This document shows, piece after piece, positions 17,144 to 30,520 of a DNA stretch of 64,000 nt. The DNA comes from Latrodectus hesperus (lineage: Eukaryota > Arthropoda > Arachnida > Araneae > Theridiidae): positions 15,526,319 to 15,590,318 of the forward strand of contig CM075852.1 of NCBI GenBank assembly GCA_037975125.1. Reading direction: 5' to 3'. A program made the translations under genes and the position numbers. A model generated the notes under the pieces. That model was not told the DNA's origin, searched no databases, and was given only the letters and a program-made list of their open reading frames with translations. How positions within the stretch are numbered: position 1 is the first letter of the stretch; each line of letters begins with the position of its first letter.

Positions 17144-19005
17144 TAAGAGTTGTTAATGAAAACTAAGCTAAATATAACAACCGATTTTGCAAAATTTTTA
17201 GAAATAAAACCACGGGACCGAAATTGCAAACCCACCAATTAGAAACAGAATGATAATTATGAAATAAACACTCTTTTCAATCATGATTTTTTTCAGATGA
17301 AATAGGAATCCGATGAGAAAATTGTTTTAATAAATATTTAGAATCTTTCAATACCTAAATGAAATAGGGTACTTAAATTAAAACATCATTTTTGCTTATT
17401 CTGAAATTCATTGGCATCATTTTTATGTAGTTAATGCATATTAATTTACATTTTAATAAGAAGAATGTTTTTCATTTATTACTCATTCCCTTTTAATTCA
17501 TTTAATGAGATATTTTGAGAGCATTAAATAAATTAATAATTTAACGATTAGAGGAAGAATAAAGAACCTTTTTTAGATGCATAATTAATTAATTATTCAT
17601 TTCATTTTAAAGATGTAAAGTAAGTATATCACCGTATAAAAGTTTTTTTATTCATTCTTATTACTTGAGTAAAATGTGATTCATTTAAAATATTAATGAA
17701 CATTTCAACATTTTTGAAAATAAATCAGCTTATGCTCATTCAATTTAAAGGAATCATTTTACCTTTTATTGAATTTCATTCTTTAATTTGCTTAAATGAA
17801 TACGGGAAAGCCAATTTTAATTTTTGACTTATAAGAGCTCGACTTATCCGAGCAGCGAATGGTGTGTAAAATTAAACAATGAAACCACGTAATTCTAATA
17901 TTCTTTTATAAATTTTATTTCACTATAACTAAATATTTTTAATAAAATTTAAAATTCCTTTTTATATGAATAATTGTTAAAAGTGTTTTTCAGTGTGTGA
18001 ATAAATCTCATTTGAAACAATTTGTTTTCTGCCTATAATTTACATCTTAAATTATAATTAAGAAAAATATAATAAAATTTAAGTATAGAGCTGTAAAATT
18101 TTAGTAAAATATCTTAAATATAAACAAAATTTGTTTTAAAAATATATGTATGTAATATATAGTTTACATAAAGCAAAATATTCATAATATATATGAAAAT
18201 TCCAGTATGCAATAAATCAATATATTTTTGTGTCATGAATTACTGTATATGAATACGAAATATTGAAAAATAATTTAATATTACATTTCACTTCTAACTA
18301 AATAATTGCTGAGATTTTGCTTAAGAAATGAATACATTTTAATGAAGAAAAGCTCATGATTCATTATGTGTAGAAACATGAAAATTATCTTCTTTTAATC
18401 TAATTTTCATGTTTCTATTTATTGATCTTAAGTGAAAATGGAAAAATATATTTTTTCTTTATAATTTTTATATTATTTATTTCAAGAAATAATCTTCAAT
18501 TTAATCAATAATATTCTTTTCTTCTTAAAAAAATAAAAAAAATAAAATTTTGATTGGTGCATTAGTTAATTAGTTGAAAAAGTATCTAATGAAGTTGCAC
18601 ATTCTATTACAACACTTTAAAAACTATCTTAAAAATTAATATATTTATATTGTGCAAAGTAAAACAATTTGTTACCTTTTGCTCTAAAACTAATATAGCA
18701 ATAATGAATATGAAAAATTATTTATTTTTTTAAAAACAGTTTCTATTGTTCAAAAAAGTAAAATTATGATGAAAATTTGCATTTCCTTAATTATAAGTAA
18801 GACAAGTTTATTTAAATTTCTCTCATATATATGATACAAGAAGGATCATAATAAAAACTTTCAGCGTTTTTGATTTAAGAATATTGGTGCGTTGCTTCTA
18901 GGAGATCCGCACAGACTTTGCTTATTGCATTCCATTGATTTTGATTGCTTATTTCTGCTGATTGCAGCTCCTTAACACAGTCGTCCACAGACATAAATGG
19001 CGAGA
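17144..19005. other. AT-rich stretch without recognisable genes
   Basis: Long AT-rich filler with no frame of note, no recognised repeat and no composition island. Confidence 0.4.
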
Positions 19006-19007
19006 TT

Positions 19008-19317
19008 GACAGTTGAGGTGAGTGAGAACCGGAATACTTTCTTCTACCTACCCAAGCTTGGGTTCTACAGTTAGACAGAAGCTGCTGGAAGAAAGTCTTT
19101 GTAAATTAGTTATTGAAACTAAGCAAGCAAAAGACCGCACTATTTGACCAACAAACACTGAAAGTAGCATTTCACAGGGAAGGCACTGCGAGCTGACCTA
19201 TTTAACATGTCATAGCAGCTTTCGTGAACACGAGGGATCATCGGTTAAGTGGGGATTCGAAATCACTGCCTTAAGTAATACAGAACCTCCTAACCAAACA
19301 AACCATCAAGGTCACAC
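19008..19317 (-). mobile_element. SINE family D, copy D2
   Basis: Read on the minus strand, GTTTGGTTAGGAGG (box A-like) is followed by GATTTCGAATCCCC (box B-like) and CACTTAACCGATGATCCCTC, matching copies D1 and D3. The 3' end contains CTAACTGTAGAACCCAAGC, matching the D3 3' end and stub D4. No convincing target-site duplication was identified. Confidence 0.8.
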
Positions 19318-19405
19318 ATTTGAGCTGACATCTTTATTTCCAACTTTTCTTATTCCACTGGGATATGGATTTAGTCTGTAAGAAAATGTGCCTCAATTGC
19401 CACGC

Positions 19406-19607
19406 GTATATCCAGCATGCCGAATTCTGAATTTTTTTTTTTTGGCGATTAAGAAATATTGCCAATATGATGGATTGCATTGTCTTGCAATGACGTAAAT
19501 ACTAGGGTTGCCAAAATAGAACTTTCTACATAGTGTTGATAGGTCTTCATCTGTATGACGTAATAAAAGCCAGGTTTCCAGGTAAACAAAAAAATCTGCC
19601 AAAAAAA
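19406..19607 (+). repeat. Interspersed repeat family F, copy F1
   Basis: About 200 bp is homologous to the reverse complement of 59079-59273. Shared words include ATCCAGCAT, AATTCTGAATTTTTTT then GGCGA, AGGGTTGCCAAAATAGAA (18 bp) and TATGACGTAATAAAA. No tRNA-like head or coding capacity is seen. It lies about 90 bp right of SINE D2. It may be a MITE or part of a larger element; the class is unresolved. Confidence 0.75.
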
Positions 19608-20407
19608 TCAAAAAGTCATACGTCATTAATAATGCTGAAAAGTGTACTATAAAAGTAGAGCTATAGATTCTAAAGAGCTATATATTCTAAATATATTGTA
19701 AATCATTGAGCACTAAAATCTATTTTTAAGATAAATTAATTTTGAAATTCATGAATGAATTCACTTCCATTTGAATTTTTCTCAGTCCTTCCTATAGTTA
19801 TTCGCATATATGAAAAAATAGTGTTGGAATATATTGTCATTCAAAATATCATTTCAATATGAATTTCAAGTGTTTTTGTTTAATTTAATTGCTTGAATAC
19901 TTATATATTTGAATTTAAAATCATTTATTCAGTATAATTGAAAATTTCCAATAAATAATTTCGTATAAAATTAAGTTCATCGGTAATATCTATTTCAAAT
20001 TAAGTTTTTTTAAACTTAATGCTACTTCATTAGATAATGATTTACCCATAATTTAGTGCCAAATAGTGTGTATTATGTCGTACAAGATATTTGATGGAAA
20101 CTGCTACATTCTGTTTCCTATTTATTTCATTCTTTATATTTAAACAGATGTTTCGATCGGGATTGGATTGCTGTTCCTTTTGTTTTTTAGCATTTTTGCA
20201 AAAAGTTATTTTTGTAATGGAAAATATCTTTTATTTATATATGAATATCTTTATATTTTTAGATAATAATTTATCATATTTATGTGGATAGTGATTTCTG
20301 CAGACTAGATAAAATGCAGACATTTACTTCCTTTTCTTCCTTTCCATCGACGACTGTATTTCCTTATGCAAAAGAAAATACACAGATGTAAACATTGTCT
20401 GACTCAC
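19608..20407. other. AT-rich stretch without recognisable genes
   Basis: A 66-codon Phe-rich plus-strand frame at 20091-20291 has no recognisable family features and is probably chance. Confidence 0.35.
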
Positions 20408-20504
20408 CGTCCTGAAATCTGTTTGTTTCCTGGGGTCATATTGTTCGGAAGAGAAAATAAATTTACTTATCCCTGCTATATAAGGAATTCTATCTTTTTT
20501 GAGG
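20408..20504 (-). CDS. Weak candidate internal exon (97 bp)
   Basis: On the minus strand a pyrimidine-rich acceptor (GATTCCTTATCTCAG) precedes 97 bp open in one frame, including KKDRIPYIAGISKF and EQYDPRKQTDFRT. It ends at a strong donor, ACG followed by GTGAGT. Entry would be phase 2 and exit phase 0. The composition is protein-like, but no family is recognised, no neighbouring exon was found, and the frame is short. Chance splice-like signals in AT-rich DNA are common. Confidence 0.2.
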
Positions 20505-20509
20505 CTGAG

Positions 20510-21494
20510 ATAAGGAATCAAATATTCTAGTACTGGCATAAATATCTGATGTTCATGACCAGTGATTTATTTTTAAAAATTGCATTCAATGTCCGAAGCA
20601 TAGTTACATATGAACAGGTTGGAAGGCATAAACGGATAAAGACACATATCTGTCCTCTTGGAGAAATCTTATTACAATCCTCTTTTTTAGATACATGTTT
20701 TTGTGAGGAGTTGTATTAAAAAGCTATGTGTAGTTCTGCAATAATATTGATGAAAGTGTGGTTGCAGTGTATTTTCATATTTATGCAATTTTTAAAAATT
20801 ATTCAATCAATTTAAGACTATATAATTAAAACATGGGCATAAAAACACTATATTGAGTTTTTATACGAACGATAAATAGACAATAATTAGAAAATTAAAT
20901 CAATGATGCATAAATTATCGGAGATTATTCTGAAAACAATCTAAATGGGGTACTGATTTAGCTACAAAAGAATAAATAAGCTTCTTTTTTTCTATTTAAT
21001 TATATACATTTTGATTGTGCAATATATGAAGTAAAAAATGACATGCATTTCTCAGATGGAAATCTTAAAACAATAACAAAGAAAAGCGTTTTTGAATTTT
21101 GAATTTATAAATTGCTTTATATGAGATAAAAAGCAACTCTACAGCCAGTTAACGGGTTTTAAGTACCAGTTGCATGTACCTTTATTACGAAGATTTATAT
21201 TTCAACGACAATATACTGACAACTAGTAGTGAATAGCTAACAAAAAAGCTATCGTAAAGTATTAGAATATCCTCAGTATTGCATGCTGGGAGAAATTTTC
21301 ACGGTAGATTCAGTTCATTAGACACAAAAAAAACCCTAGAAACTTCTTAATAATGTAGCATAACATACACCAGACACTTAAATTTACCTATAATTAGCTC
21401 AATTGTAGCAACACACTTGTTTAATTATTTGTTCAACAATAATATGAAACTTGGAATGTATGTTCTACTTTAGAAAATGTGATTCTGTCAGTTT
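20510..21494. other. AT-rich stretch without recognisable genes
   Basis: No supported feature. Confidence 0.35.
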
Positions 21495-21543
21495 AATAAT
21501 CTAGACTTATATATATATAATATATATATATATAAGTCTTGAT

Positions 21544-21547
<4 letters not shown>
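21495..21547. repeat. Near-perfect palindrome with TA core
   Basis: The left arm (AATAATCTAGACTTATATA) and the right arm (TATAAGTCTTGATTATT) are complementary with one mismatch, around a TA core. It runs straight into the (TA)n array at 21547-21591, so it may have arisen by inverted copying at a TA array. Confidence 0.85.

Positions 21548-21591
<44 letters not shown>
21547..21591. repeat. (TA)n microsatellite, about 45 bp
   Basis: Uninterrupted TA directly after the palindrome. Confidence 0.95.
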
Positions 21592-21595
<4 letters not shown>

Positions 21596-22011
21596 TAGTA
21601 AATTTTTTATAAAATCAATCAAATTCCAAATGAAGAATAATAAAGTGAAAATACGAAATATAGTAAACAGATGGAACATATTTTCAATATGTAGCTCCAA
21701 ATTTAAAAGAAACATATGATAAGAGAAAAATGAAACGAAGTACCAATATGGCCAGCTTCTTCAGTTGGTGCTGACCACATTGGCACAAAGTATGAGTTTT
21801 CTGCACTGGCTCCAGAATAAAGTCTTAATGAAATCACTACACCCCAAAGCCACGCTAAAAATGAATTTAAAAATATCAAGCCAAAATAGAGAAAATGAAT
21901 GTCAAGCAAAAATATAATATTATCGATCCAAAATTATCAAAATCCACTATTAAATTTTTATATGTCAAAATCAAATTACAAATCCACAAAAATTGCAAAT
22001 AAAAATAAATA
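21592..22011. other. Non-coding stretch, slightly GC-richer at 21740-21850
   Basis: A 68-codon minus-strand frame at 21703-21909 is not recognisable. No other feature is supported. Confidence 0.3.
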
Positions 22012-22059
22012 GAGGAAACTAAATACATGAATTTTTCAATTCATGTATTTAGTTTCCTC
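22012..22059. repeat. Perfect inverted repeat, 22-bp arms, 4-nt loop
   Basis: The left arm 22012-22033 begins GAGGAAACTAAATACATG. The right arm 22038-22059 is its exact reverse complement, ending CATGTATTTAGTTTCCTC. The spacer is 4 nt (22034-22037). It would form a stable hairpin in RNA or a cruciform in DNA. No terminator, tRNA or repeat family explains it. Confidence 0.97.
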
Positions 22060-22211
22060 AATTCAATAGCAATTCAAGCTTCGTGTAAGACCTTCAGGCC
22101 TTAAGTGACCCTTCTGTAGTTTATAACTATGCTCTCTTATAAGCAATGCTATGCCAGACAAATATTGTTTAATAAAACTAATTGAATTATTATTATTATT
22201 TAAAGTATTTT

Positions 22212-22215
<4 letters not shown>
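22060..22215. other. Short non-coding spacer
   Basis: No supported feature between the hairpin and the TA array. Confidence 0.3.

Positions 22216-22285
<70 letters not shown>
22216..22285. repeat. (TA)n microsatellite, about 70 bp
   Basis: Uninterrupted TA after TTTTAAGG. Confidence 0.98.
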
Positions 22286-22287
<2 letters not shown>

Positions 22288-24243
22288 GTATCGATTTTTG
22301 ACTGTTCTTGAAATCTAAAAACGCTTCTAAGATGGAAAAGGAAATCTGGCAATCCCACGAGAGGTAGCCAATCTTATTCTTCCCCTTTTTAAATCAATCT
22401 TTTCTTGTTCAGTCACATTTGGTTGGTCACGCAACTCACTTGCTCTGGGCTTTTTCTTTTCTTGTCTTGAGTGATGGGAAGGCTTAGATCAATTGATAGC
22501 AAAAAATCAATTGGTCTACATTATTTGACCAATCTCAGTAAAATATATTAGATTGGTTTTTGAATATAATATCCTGCGGGAAATATGCTAGATTTTTTAT
22601 TATAGTATCATGCTAGAAATATTTTAAATGAGAATTATTATAAATGATCTAATTGTGTTAACTGTTTCATTTAAAATGTAATAAATTATAAAACATTTAA
22701 AAAAATTTTTCATTTTTTCTATGATGATTAAGGTTAATAAATGATATCAGTGTATAATTCACTAATAACAAATGCGATCCTAGTAATAGACCAAGAAACT
22801 ATCGAATTATTTTGCTACAGAAAGCAGATTTATAAAAATCAATATTTGTGTCTTTTATTTTTACTCTAAGTAAGAAAAAATGAATCATGACTTATCAAAT
22901 GGCAGAGTAAAATATTAAATAATTTAAATTTTCGGTGAATTCAATCTCTGAGAATATATTTTTTAAGGAGTGGGATTAATAATAAAAATGCTAAGAGATA
23001 ATTTTTTATAGCACTTATGAAAATAATATCCAAAATTTATAAAATCAGTCAGATTTGTCTCGAGTCCAATATCTAGTTAGAGCTTATTAAATTACATTAT
23101 TTGACGGAATTTTAATACTCATAAATTCCCCCTTAGAAATTCCCTTTGTTGCAATTTATATATTTTAGATACATTAGGTAAATTATTATTTTATTTATCA
23201 GATTTAAACACAAAATATCAATCTATGTGATATGGTTTTTGTAATTGTATTTTATAAATTGATAGATTATATATGAGATCTTAGAGTCTTCTCTATGAGA
23301 AAAAGAAATCAATCATTATTTTCAAATCAGATAAATTCAAATTCTACTTGTAATGGCAGGGTAATATTCAAATATCTCATCAAAATCTGAGGAATAAAAC
23401 GTTATCCTGAATTCACATTGATGATCATTGATTGAATTTTTTATAAATTTATTGAAAAGCAATGATGTAATTCAGTTTCATAAAGTAGGTTTATATATAA
23501 GTAGGAGATTTAACATTGTATCTTTGATTTGCAAAAATCCTTTTTTTAAAATTAGTTTATCTAATCTGTTATCATCTGTTGTTTGATTTTTAAAATGTTT
23601 ATTTGAATTGATTGATCCGAATTTAGAATTCATTGTTGAATGATTTCCAGTTATCGTAAATTAAGGTTGTTTAATTCTTCGGGTTTAGAAAATATACATT
23701 AAGATACTCAAAATAAAATGAGAGAACGGGTTATAAAAATGGTAAACGTTTTATAAATAAATAAAATTCTTAATCTTTATACTATTCAGTATCATTTATA
23801 TATAATTCTCAAATATCATGAATTACTGCATAAAATTACAATTTAGATGTTGAAGACATGAAGCAATATATTTAAAAAAAAAAAAGAAATATCTTGTTAA
23901 AATGACACAAATGAAAAAAATTGTGTTGTAAAAAAAGTAAGTTTTAAGTTTGTGAAAAATTCAGGCCTAACAGATGTTAATTGTGTACCGCTGATGACTT
24001 CCATTGCCATTGATTGCTAATCATTGACAGCAATGAAAACTTACATTTCATTTAAAAAGCATTTAGATTTTTTGCAGAAAAAATTTTTTTTCCCTGGAAT
24101 TTAAATTTAAATGTTGATTTAAGAAAATTTATATCGGATTATTTTTTCGAATGATTCCTATTTTATTTAATATTAAAATGATATAAAATCTTATCTATTT
24201 CATTTGTAAGAGAATTAGGAAAAATATTAATAGAAAAAACTAT
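22286..24243. other. AT-rich stretch without recognisable genes
   Basis: A slightly GC-richer patch at 22320-22480 has no repeat match within the window. The remainder is AT-rich filler. Confidence 0.35.
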
Positions 24244-24320
24244 AAGAATCAATTGTGGAGTAGCGCACCCTATAATGCTAGCATAGCTGTCACACGACAG
24301 CAACAACAAAAGAATAAATT
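24244..24320 (+). mobile_element. SINE family A, 55-bp 3' stub (A5) with target-site duplication
   Basis: Only the 3' end of family A is present (24255-24309): GTGGAGTAGCGCACCC, ATAATGCTAGCATAGCTG, CACACGAC then AGCAACAACAA. The flanks are near-identical 11-mers AAGAATCAATT (24244-24254) and AAGAATAAATT (24310-24320). The duplication shows that this stub was inserted as such. Extreme 5' truncation during target-primed reverse transcription is the usual explanation. Confidence 0.85.
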
Positions 24321-24929
24321 ATGTATTGTTCGTGTATAAGCAAAAGATAATTTCTATATTAAAGGTAATGCTTTCTACTTTCGTCAGTTAAAGTTATGTA
24401 AAATTGAAATTTGTTAGTGCAAAAATAAATCAATATTGCCAATTTTCCTAACATTTTCATTTTATGATATTTTCGAAATTAATAATTTTTATAGTTCTGA
24501 TTTTATGGTAATAGGAAATTAAGACAATACAATGAAAATTTACTTCTGACTAAATTATTCAGTGGATTAAAAAAGGGATTATCTTTAGCAAATAAAAAAG
24601 GATCCTCGTTATAAATAATCTAGCATAAAGTTTGCATTCATTTATAAACTCCAAGATAAACTTATATAGTCTGTTTTGCAAAGAGATTGCTAAAATAAAA
24701 TGACACTTTTTATTTCTATATAATCCTTTCCTATTAAGTTTGGAACTCATCTTCGACAATTTGACTGGCGCCGCAGTCACCCTGTAATGTCATCATCTTC
24801 AAGATTTCGGTAATAACCTCTTTCAATCTCACTCCATTTTAACTCCTGTTATCAGGATTCCAAGAAAAATTGTTTTTTAAGAGTATAGGAAAGGGAAAGG
24901 AGAACTTTATTTTTTTGTATATTTTTCTT
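24321..24929. other. AT-rich stretch
   Basis: No supported feature. The 73-codon minus-strand frame at 24559-24780 shows no recognisable motif. Confidence 0.35.
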
Positions 24930-25190
24930 TAAAACTCAGATCATCATTTTTCACTTGCTAAAAGAACCGGTATCGCCATCCAAAAAGGAAAAGTTTTTCT
25001 ATTTTTGGCGTCCGATATCGAATCCGGCCCGATAATGGGGGTTGAGCGTATAAAACCTATTTGAAAAACTTGGGAAAAGCTTAGCTCTCCCTAAGCTAAT
25101 GTAATGGGAGAAGTAATTGCATTTTGGAGAAAGCTTGTGATGCACGTTTTCCCGTTCGTGCGTGAAAGAGGATCGTGTATAAGAAAATCT
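24930..25190. promoter_or_regulatory. Composition island, candidate regulatory element
   Basis: A balanced-composition block contains AACCGGTATCGCC, GTCCGATATCGAATCC, GGGCC-type sequence, GTAATTGCATTTTGG (homeodomain/POU-like) and a TAAGCTAATG word. It has no open frame of interest. It is a candidate conserved non-coding element by composition only. Confidence 0.25.
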
Positions 25191-26815
<1,625 letters not shown>

Positions 26816-26819
26816 TAAT

Positions 26820-27000
26820 TTGATATGAAACGTTTACCCGGAACGACGAACTCAGAAAGATATCGTTTTCAGTCTGCTGATTTGTCAGTGGTTTCATATC
26901 AGTTCACTGGGGTAGAAGAAAGGGAGAAATGGAAACTGATTAGAATTCAGCGTTACCAGCTGCCGAATATTCGAATTTTGTTCCCCACTAATACTTAAAA
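26820..27000. promoter_or_regulatory. Composition island, weak candidate regulatory element
   Basis: A balanced block contains CGTTTACCCGGAACGACG, CACTGGGG and an E-box CAGCTG in TTACCAGCTGCCG. No coding frame is supported. Confidence 0.2.
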
Positions 27001-28608
27001 TTGTTTTTTGAAGGAGAAAAATGCAATCAAAATGTCATTTCTTATTCGCCTTCAATTAATCTGCTTTGAAATAGAAGAAAATTTTGCGGTTTAGTAGGAA
27101 TTCTGCTTCATACATTTTCCTTTTGAATTTAATTTCCTTTTCCGAATCAAAGAATCGATTATTCAAGAGGAAAATTTGCATTTCTTTTTTTTTTCATTCT
27201 GTTTTACTTTATTTTAGGTGAAATTCGATTTCTTTCTTTCAATGTAATGAAATGTTTAATTTCTAGTTTTAAAGGAACAAAAAATAATGATCCGTGTTGT
27301 GTGGAAGGGCGTAAAAAGTGAACGAAGGTTAAGTTAGTTTAAAATTAAATCGCTTTCTGCTTAATGAAATTTCAGAAGATTTTATGATTACAAAATATCC
27401 TAAAATGATATAATTTGTAGTAAAGTGATGTTTCCGAAAAATCCTTTTAAACTTGTCTTCCCAACTTGCATTCTTTAATTTTTCAATTATTTAAGCAGTT
27501 AAATTTTTTTTCTAAAATTATAAAGTGTATGTTTACTTTATTATAAATGTTCAAACATTATATCATTATCAAGATGATTTAAGAGAGCAAACAATACAAA
27601 TACAAATAAATTTCAATGATATTCTAATTAATTTAATCTCAATTTAATTAGTATAAAGTGTTTTATATTTTTCAAGTAAATTGGTAGTTTGCTTCTTAGT
27701 AAACAAAATAAAATAAAATTATTCAGTGATACTTTAGTATGAAATATTAACAGCTAAATAAAGTTGAAAAACTTTTATGTGCTTTTATAGACAGAAAAAA
27801 TATCTTTGTATTTTGCTTATAATTTACAAAAAAAATTAATTTGATATAGCAATAAATAAAATTAATAAATTGTTATTCAAAAATTATCAATTTTCGTGGA
27901 ACTTAAATAAGATAAAGTATTTTAAAGCATACAATAAATATTTATTAATGATAGAATGCCTCATTTTTGATGGAAGATTCTTCACTTTTAAAATACAGCT
28001 GATGCACTTTCTGGTACGATTAACATTTTTATGGAGGTCGTTGTATTTAAATCATGTGCTTTTATATTACTTTTTCACTTGAGAATTTAATTATATTTGA
28101 TTACATCTTGCGGTAGGCATTTATTCTTTGCCCATTTTCGTCTTTTACACAAGGCCTTAAAGAACATATATTTAATTATATTTATCCCAAATTTTCTGTT
28201 TATGTACTTGATGCCTTTCGGAAATGTTTGACTAAAAATATTTCTGGAATTAATCGATTGTTTGAAATTTTCTTGATTAGTAGAAAATTTAATTCATTAT
28301 GCTCCATATTAGACAAATTGGAAATGTTTTCGTGTACCAATAAAATGCTACAAATTCTACGATTACAGATACGATTTACATAAGAGATATTCAGAAATAC
28401 TCGTTTTCATATTAATCTCGGTTTTTTTAAATGTTGGTTCATTTAATTTTTTTTCTTAAGATTTATGTTTATATCAGTCCAGTAATATATTCATATAAAA
28501 TATAATATATTCATATTATCAAGAACCTTAACATTCTATGGTAATGTTTGGTATGGCTGGTTTGATGAAGGTTTTGAAAAATAGAATTAAATTTTGATTT
28601 TTAACTTG
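27001..28608. other. AT-rich stretch without recognisable genes
   Basis: The 70-codon Phe/Tyr-rich frame at 27870-28082 is probably chance. No other feature. Confidence 0.35.
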
Positions 28609-28659
28609 CACTTGCACTTGAATTGCACTTGAAACGATGCACTTGATAATTGCACTTGA
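28609..28659 (+). promoter_or_regulatory. Homotypic cluster of CACTTG words (NK-2-type sites)
   Basis: Five CACTTG words lie within about 50 bp, at 28609, 28615, 28626, 28640 and 28653. Four of them extend to CACTTGA, the reverse complement of TCAAGTG. TCAAGTG/CACTTGA is the known preferred site of NK-2 class homeodomain proteins (tinman, vnd, Nkx2). Part of the repetition comes from a duplicated word, TTGCACTTGAAACGATGCA, so it is also a short minisatellite. Function is inferred. Confidence 0.45.
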
Positions 28660-28674
28660 AACGATGCAAATTAC

Positions 28675-29875
28675 AGGAAATTCTTACACTATTACAAATA
28701 TTTTTTAATTAGCTTGAAAGCATTTCGAAAATCTAATCAATAATTTTTCAACATTCGCTGAAAGAAAATAATCTTCTACTTGTAAATCGGAGACTTTAAA
28801 ATGTATTAATGAAAATTAATTTACTTAAGAATAATATACTTAATTAATGAAATGTTCATTTGAAAACTAGAAAAGAAAATCTTTGTATACATTTTTAATG
28901 CATGTTCAAAATCATTATAATTATTTTTCAAACTTTAAATTATCAGTACTTTTTAAAAACACTTTCAAAAATAATTCTTTTTGTTTCTCAGAAAATAATT
29001 TAAATTTAATCATATTTATTTAATTTGCTCTTTTGTAATATAGTTTACTTATATCAAACGCTTTTATATATATCATATGATGATATACTCATTTATAAGT
29101 AAAATTGTTCAAATTTGAAAATGTATTTTAACAGTATTTTTTATATATTTAGTCTAACGTATATTTGCATAATTTATTTGTTTTGTTCATTTTCCTATAA
29201 ATACTTTGGTGCTTAAAATAATTGGAAATAAATTTGAAAGAAATTAACTTCGAATTTATTAAATTAATTTGAAAATTGAGTATTTTAACATAATTGTAAC
29301 ATAATAATATATTTACCTATATTTTTGTTGTGAAAAAGAAAAATTTTATGAAATGCGTTACTAATTCTATTATTGTTTGTTTAAGCATTGATTTTAAATA
29401 ATGCATAGTGAGAATGATATGTTTAATTTCTTGTTTACATGAATTATTTATTATCTTAATTCATTTGCTTTCCAATATATATGCATTGCTTTTTTCTCGA
29501 AAAATAATTCTCAATAAAAATATTATAAAGATCAAATATAATAAAATATATTCAAATATAATAAAAATCAGATATTTTTGATCAAGAATCTGTTGAATTA
29601 TTTGAGAATGAATTTTTTTTAAAACCGTTATGATTATATTCTTGATGATGATGAAAATATTTAATTATTTTTATATGTGCTTTCAATGTTACTTAATAAT
29701 AATTATTATTATGTTATATTTCTATCAATAATAATTCATTAATGTAAATCATTAAGAAAACAATCATTATCATTCATTAATCATTTGAAACTAGTAAGAC
29801 GAAACATTTATTTGAATTTATAGGATTTAATCAAATGAATTATGTTCTAATAATTGTGAAATTCGTCAAAAATTA
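28675..29875. other. AT-rich stretch without recognisable genes
   Basis: No supported feature. Confidence 0.4.
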
Positions 29876-29879
29876 ATTT

Positions 29880-30165
29880 GTGCACCTTCCCTTAATTGAG
29901 TACTTGGCGACAATTTCTCTCATAAGAGGCTGCTATATCAGCGAAGCTCACTTGTCATCTTCGTGGTCTCCGAAACACGTGCTCCTGTCGGCTTTTCCAG
30001 TTCATCTTCTCTCTGTCCCTGCCCCTCCCCTTGAGACTCCAGGAGACAGAATGGCTCCAACACCCTCGATGAACCTTTCTAATCCGTCATCTGTTTCTTC
30101 TCGGCCCATTCACCACTTCTTAGCTTTATCACTTTACCGACAAATCTCCTCAAACGGTTAGAATT
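29880..30165. promoter_or_regulatory. Pyrimidine-rich, GC-balanced island
   Basis: An abrupt rise in GC and pyrimidine content includes an E-box (ACACGTGC), CTGCCCCTCCCCTTGAG and CACCCTCGATGAACC. A plus-strand frame of 93 codons (29880-30161) covers it, Ser/Pro/Leu-rich, with a second in-frame Met in ACAGAATGGCTCC. No domain is recognisable, so a real short gene is possible but unsupported. A non-coding regulatory element is equally likely. Confidence 0.25.
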
Positions 30166-30520
30166 ATAAAAACTCTCTTGGAGAATTTAAAAAAAAAAAA
30201 ACTGTCCAAGCTCTATTAAACCTTAAAGTAGACAACCACACTGAATTTCTTCTTATATATTCATAAAGAGATTATATTATTAAAAACCAAAAATTATATA
30301 TTTATTGTCACAAATAATCAACCATTCAGTCAATTCTTGATTTGATATATGCTGATTTTGTTGCTTGTAATTAAAAAGCTTTTTTCATTTAAATTAGTGA
30401 TAATAGCAAACAAGAAAAAATATTATTAGAAAATACCTTTACCTTTGATTTGATTTAAGTTGATTTTGTCATCTATATTTGAAAAGTTACATTATTTTTT
30501 TAATTTAAATTAGTTTAACA

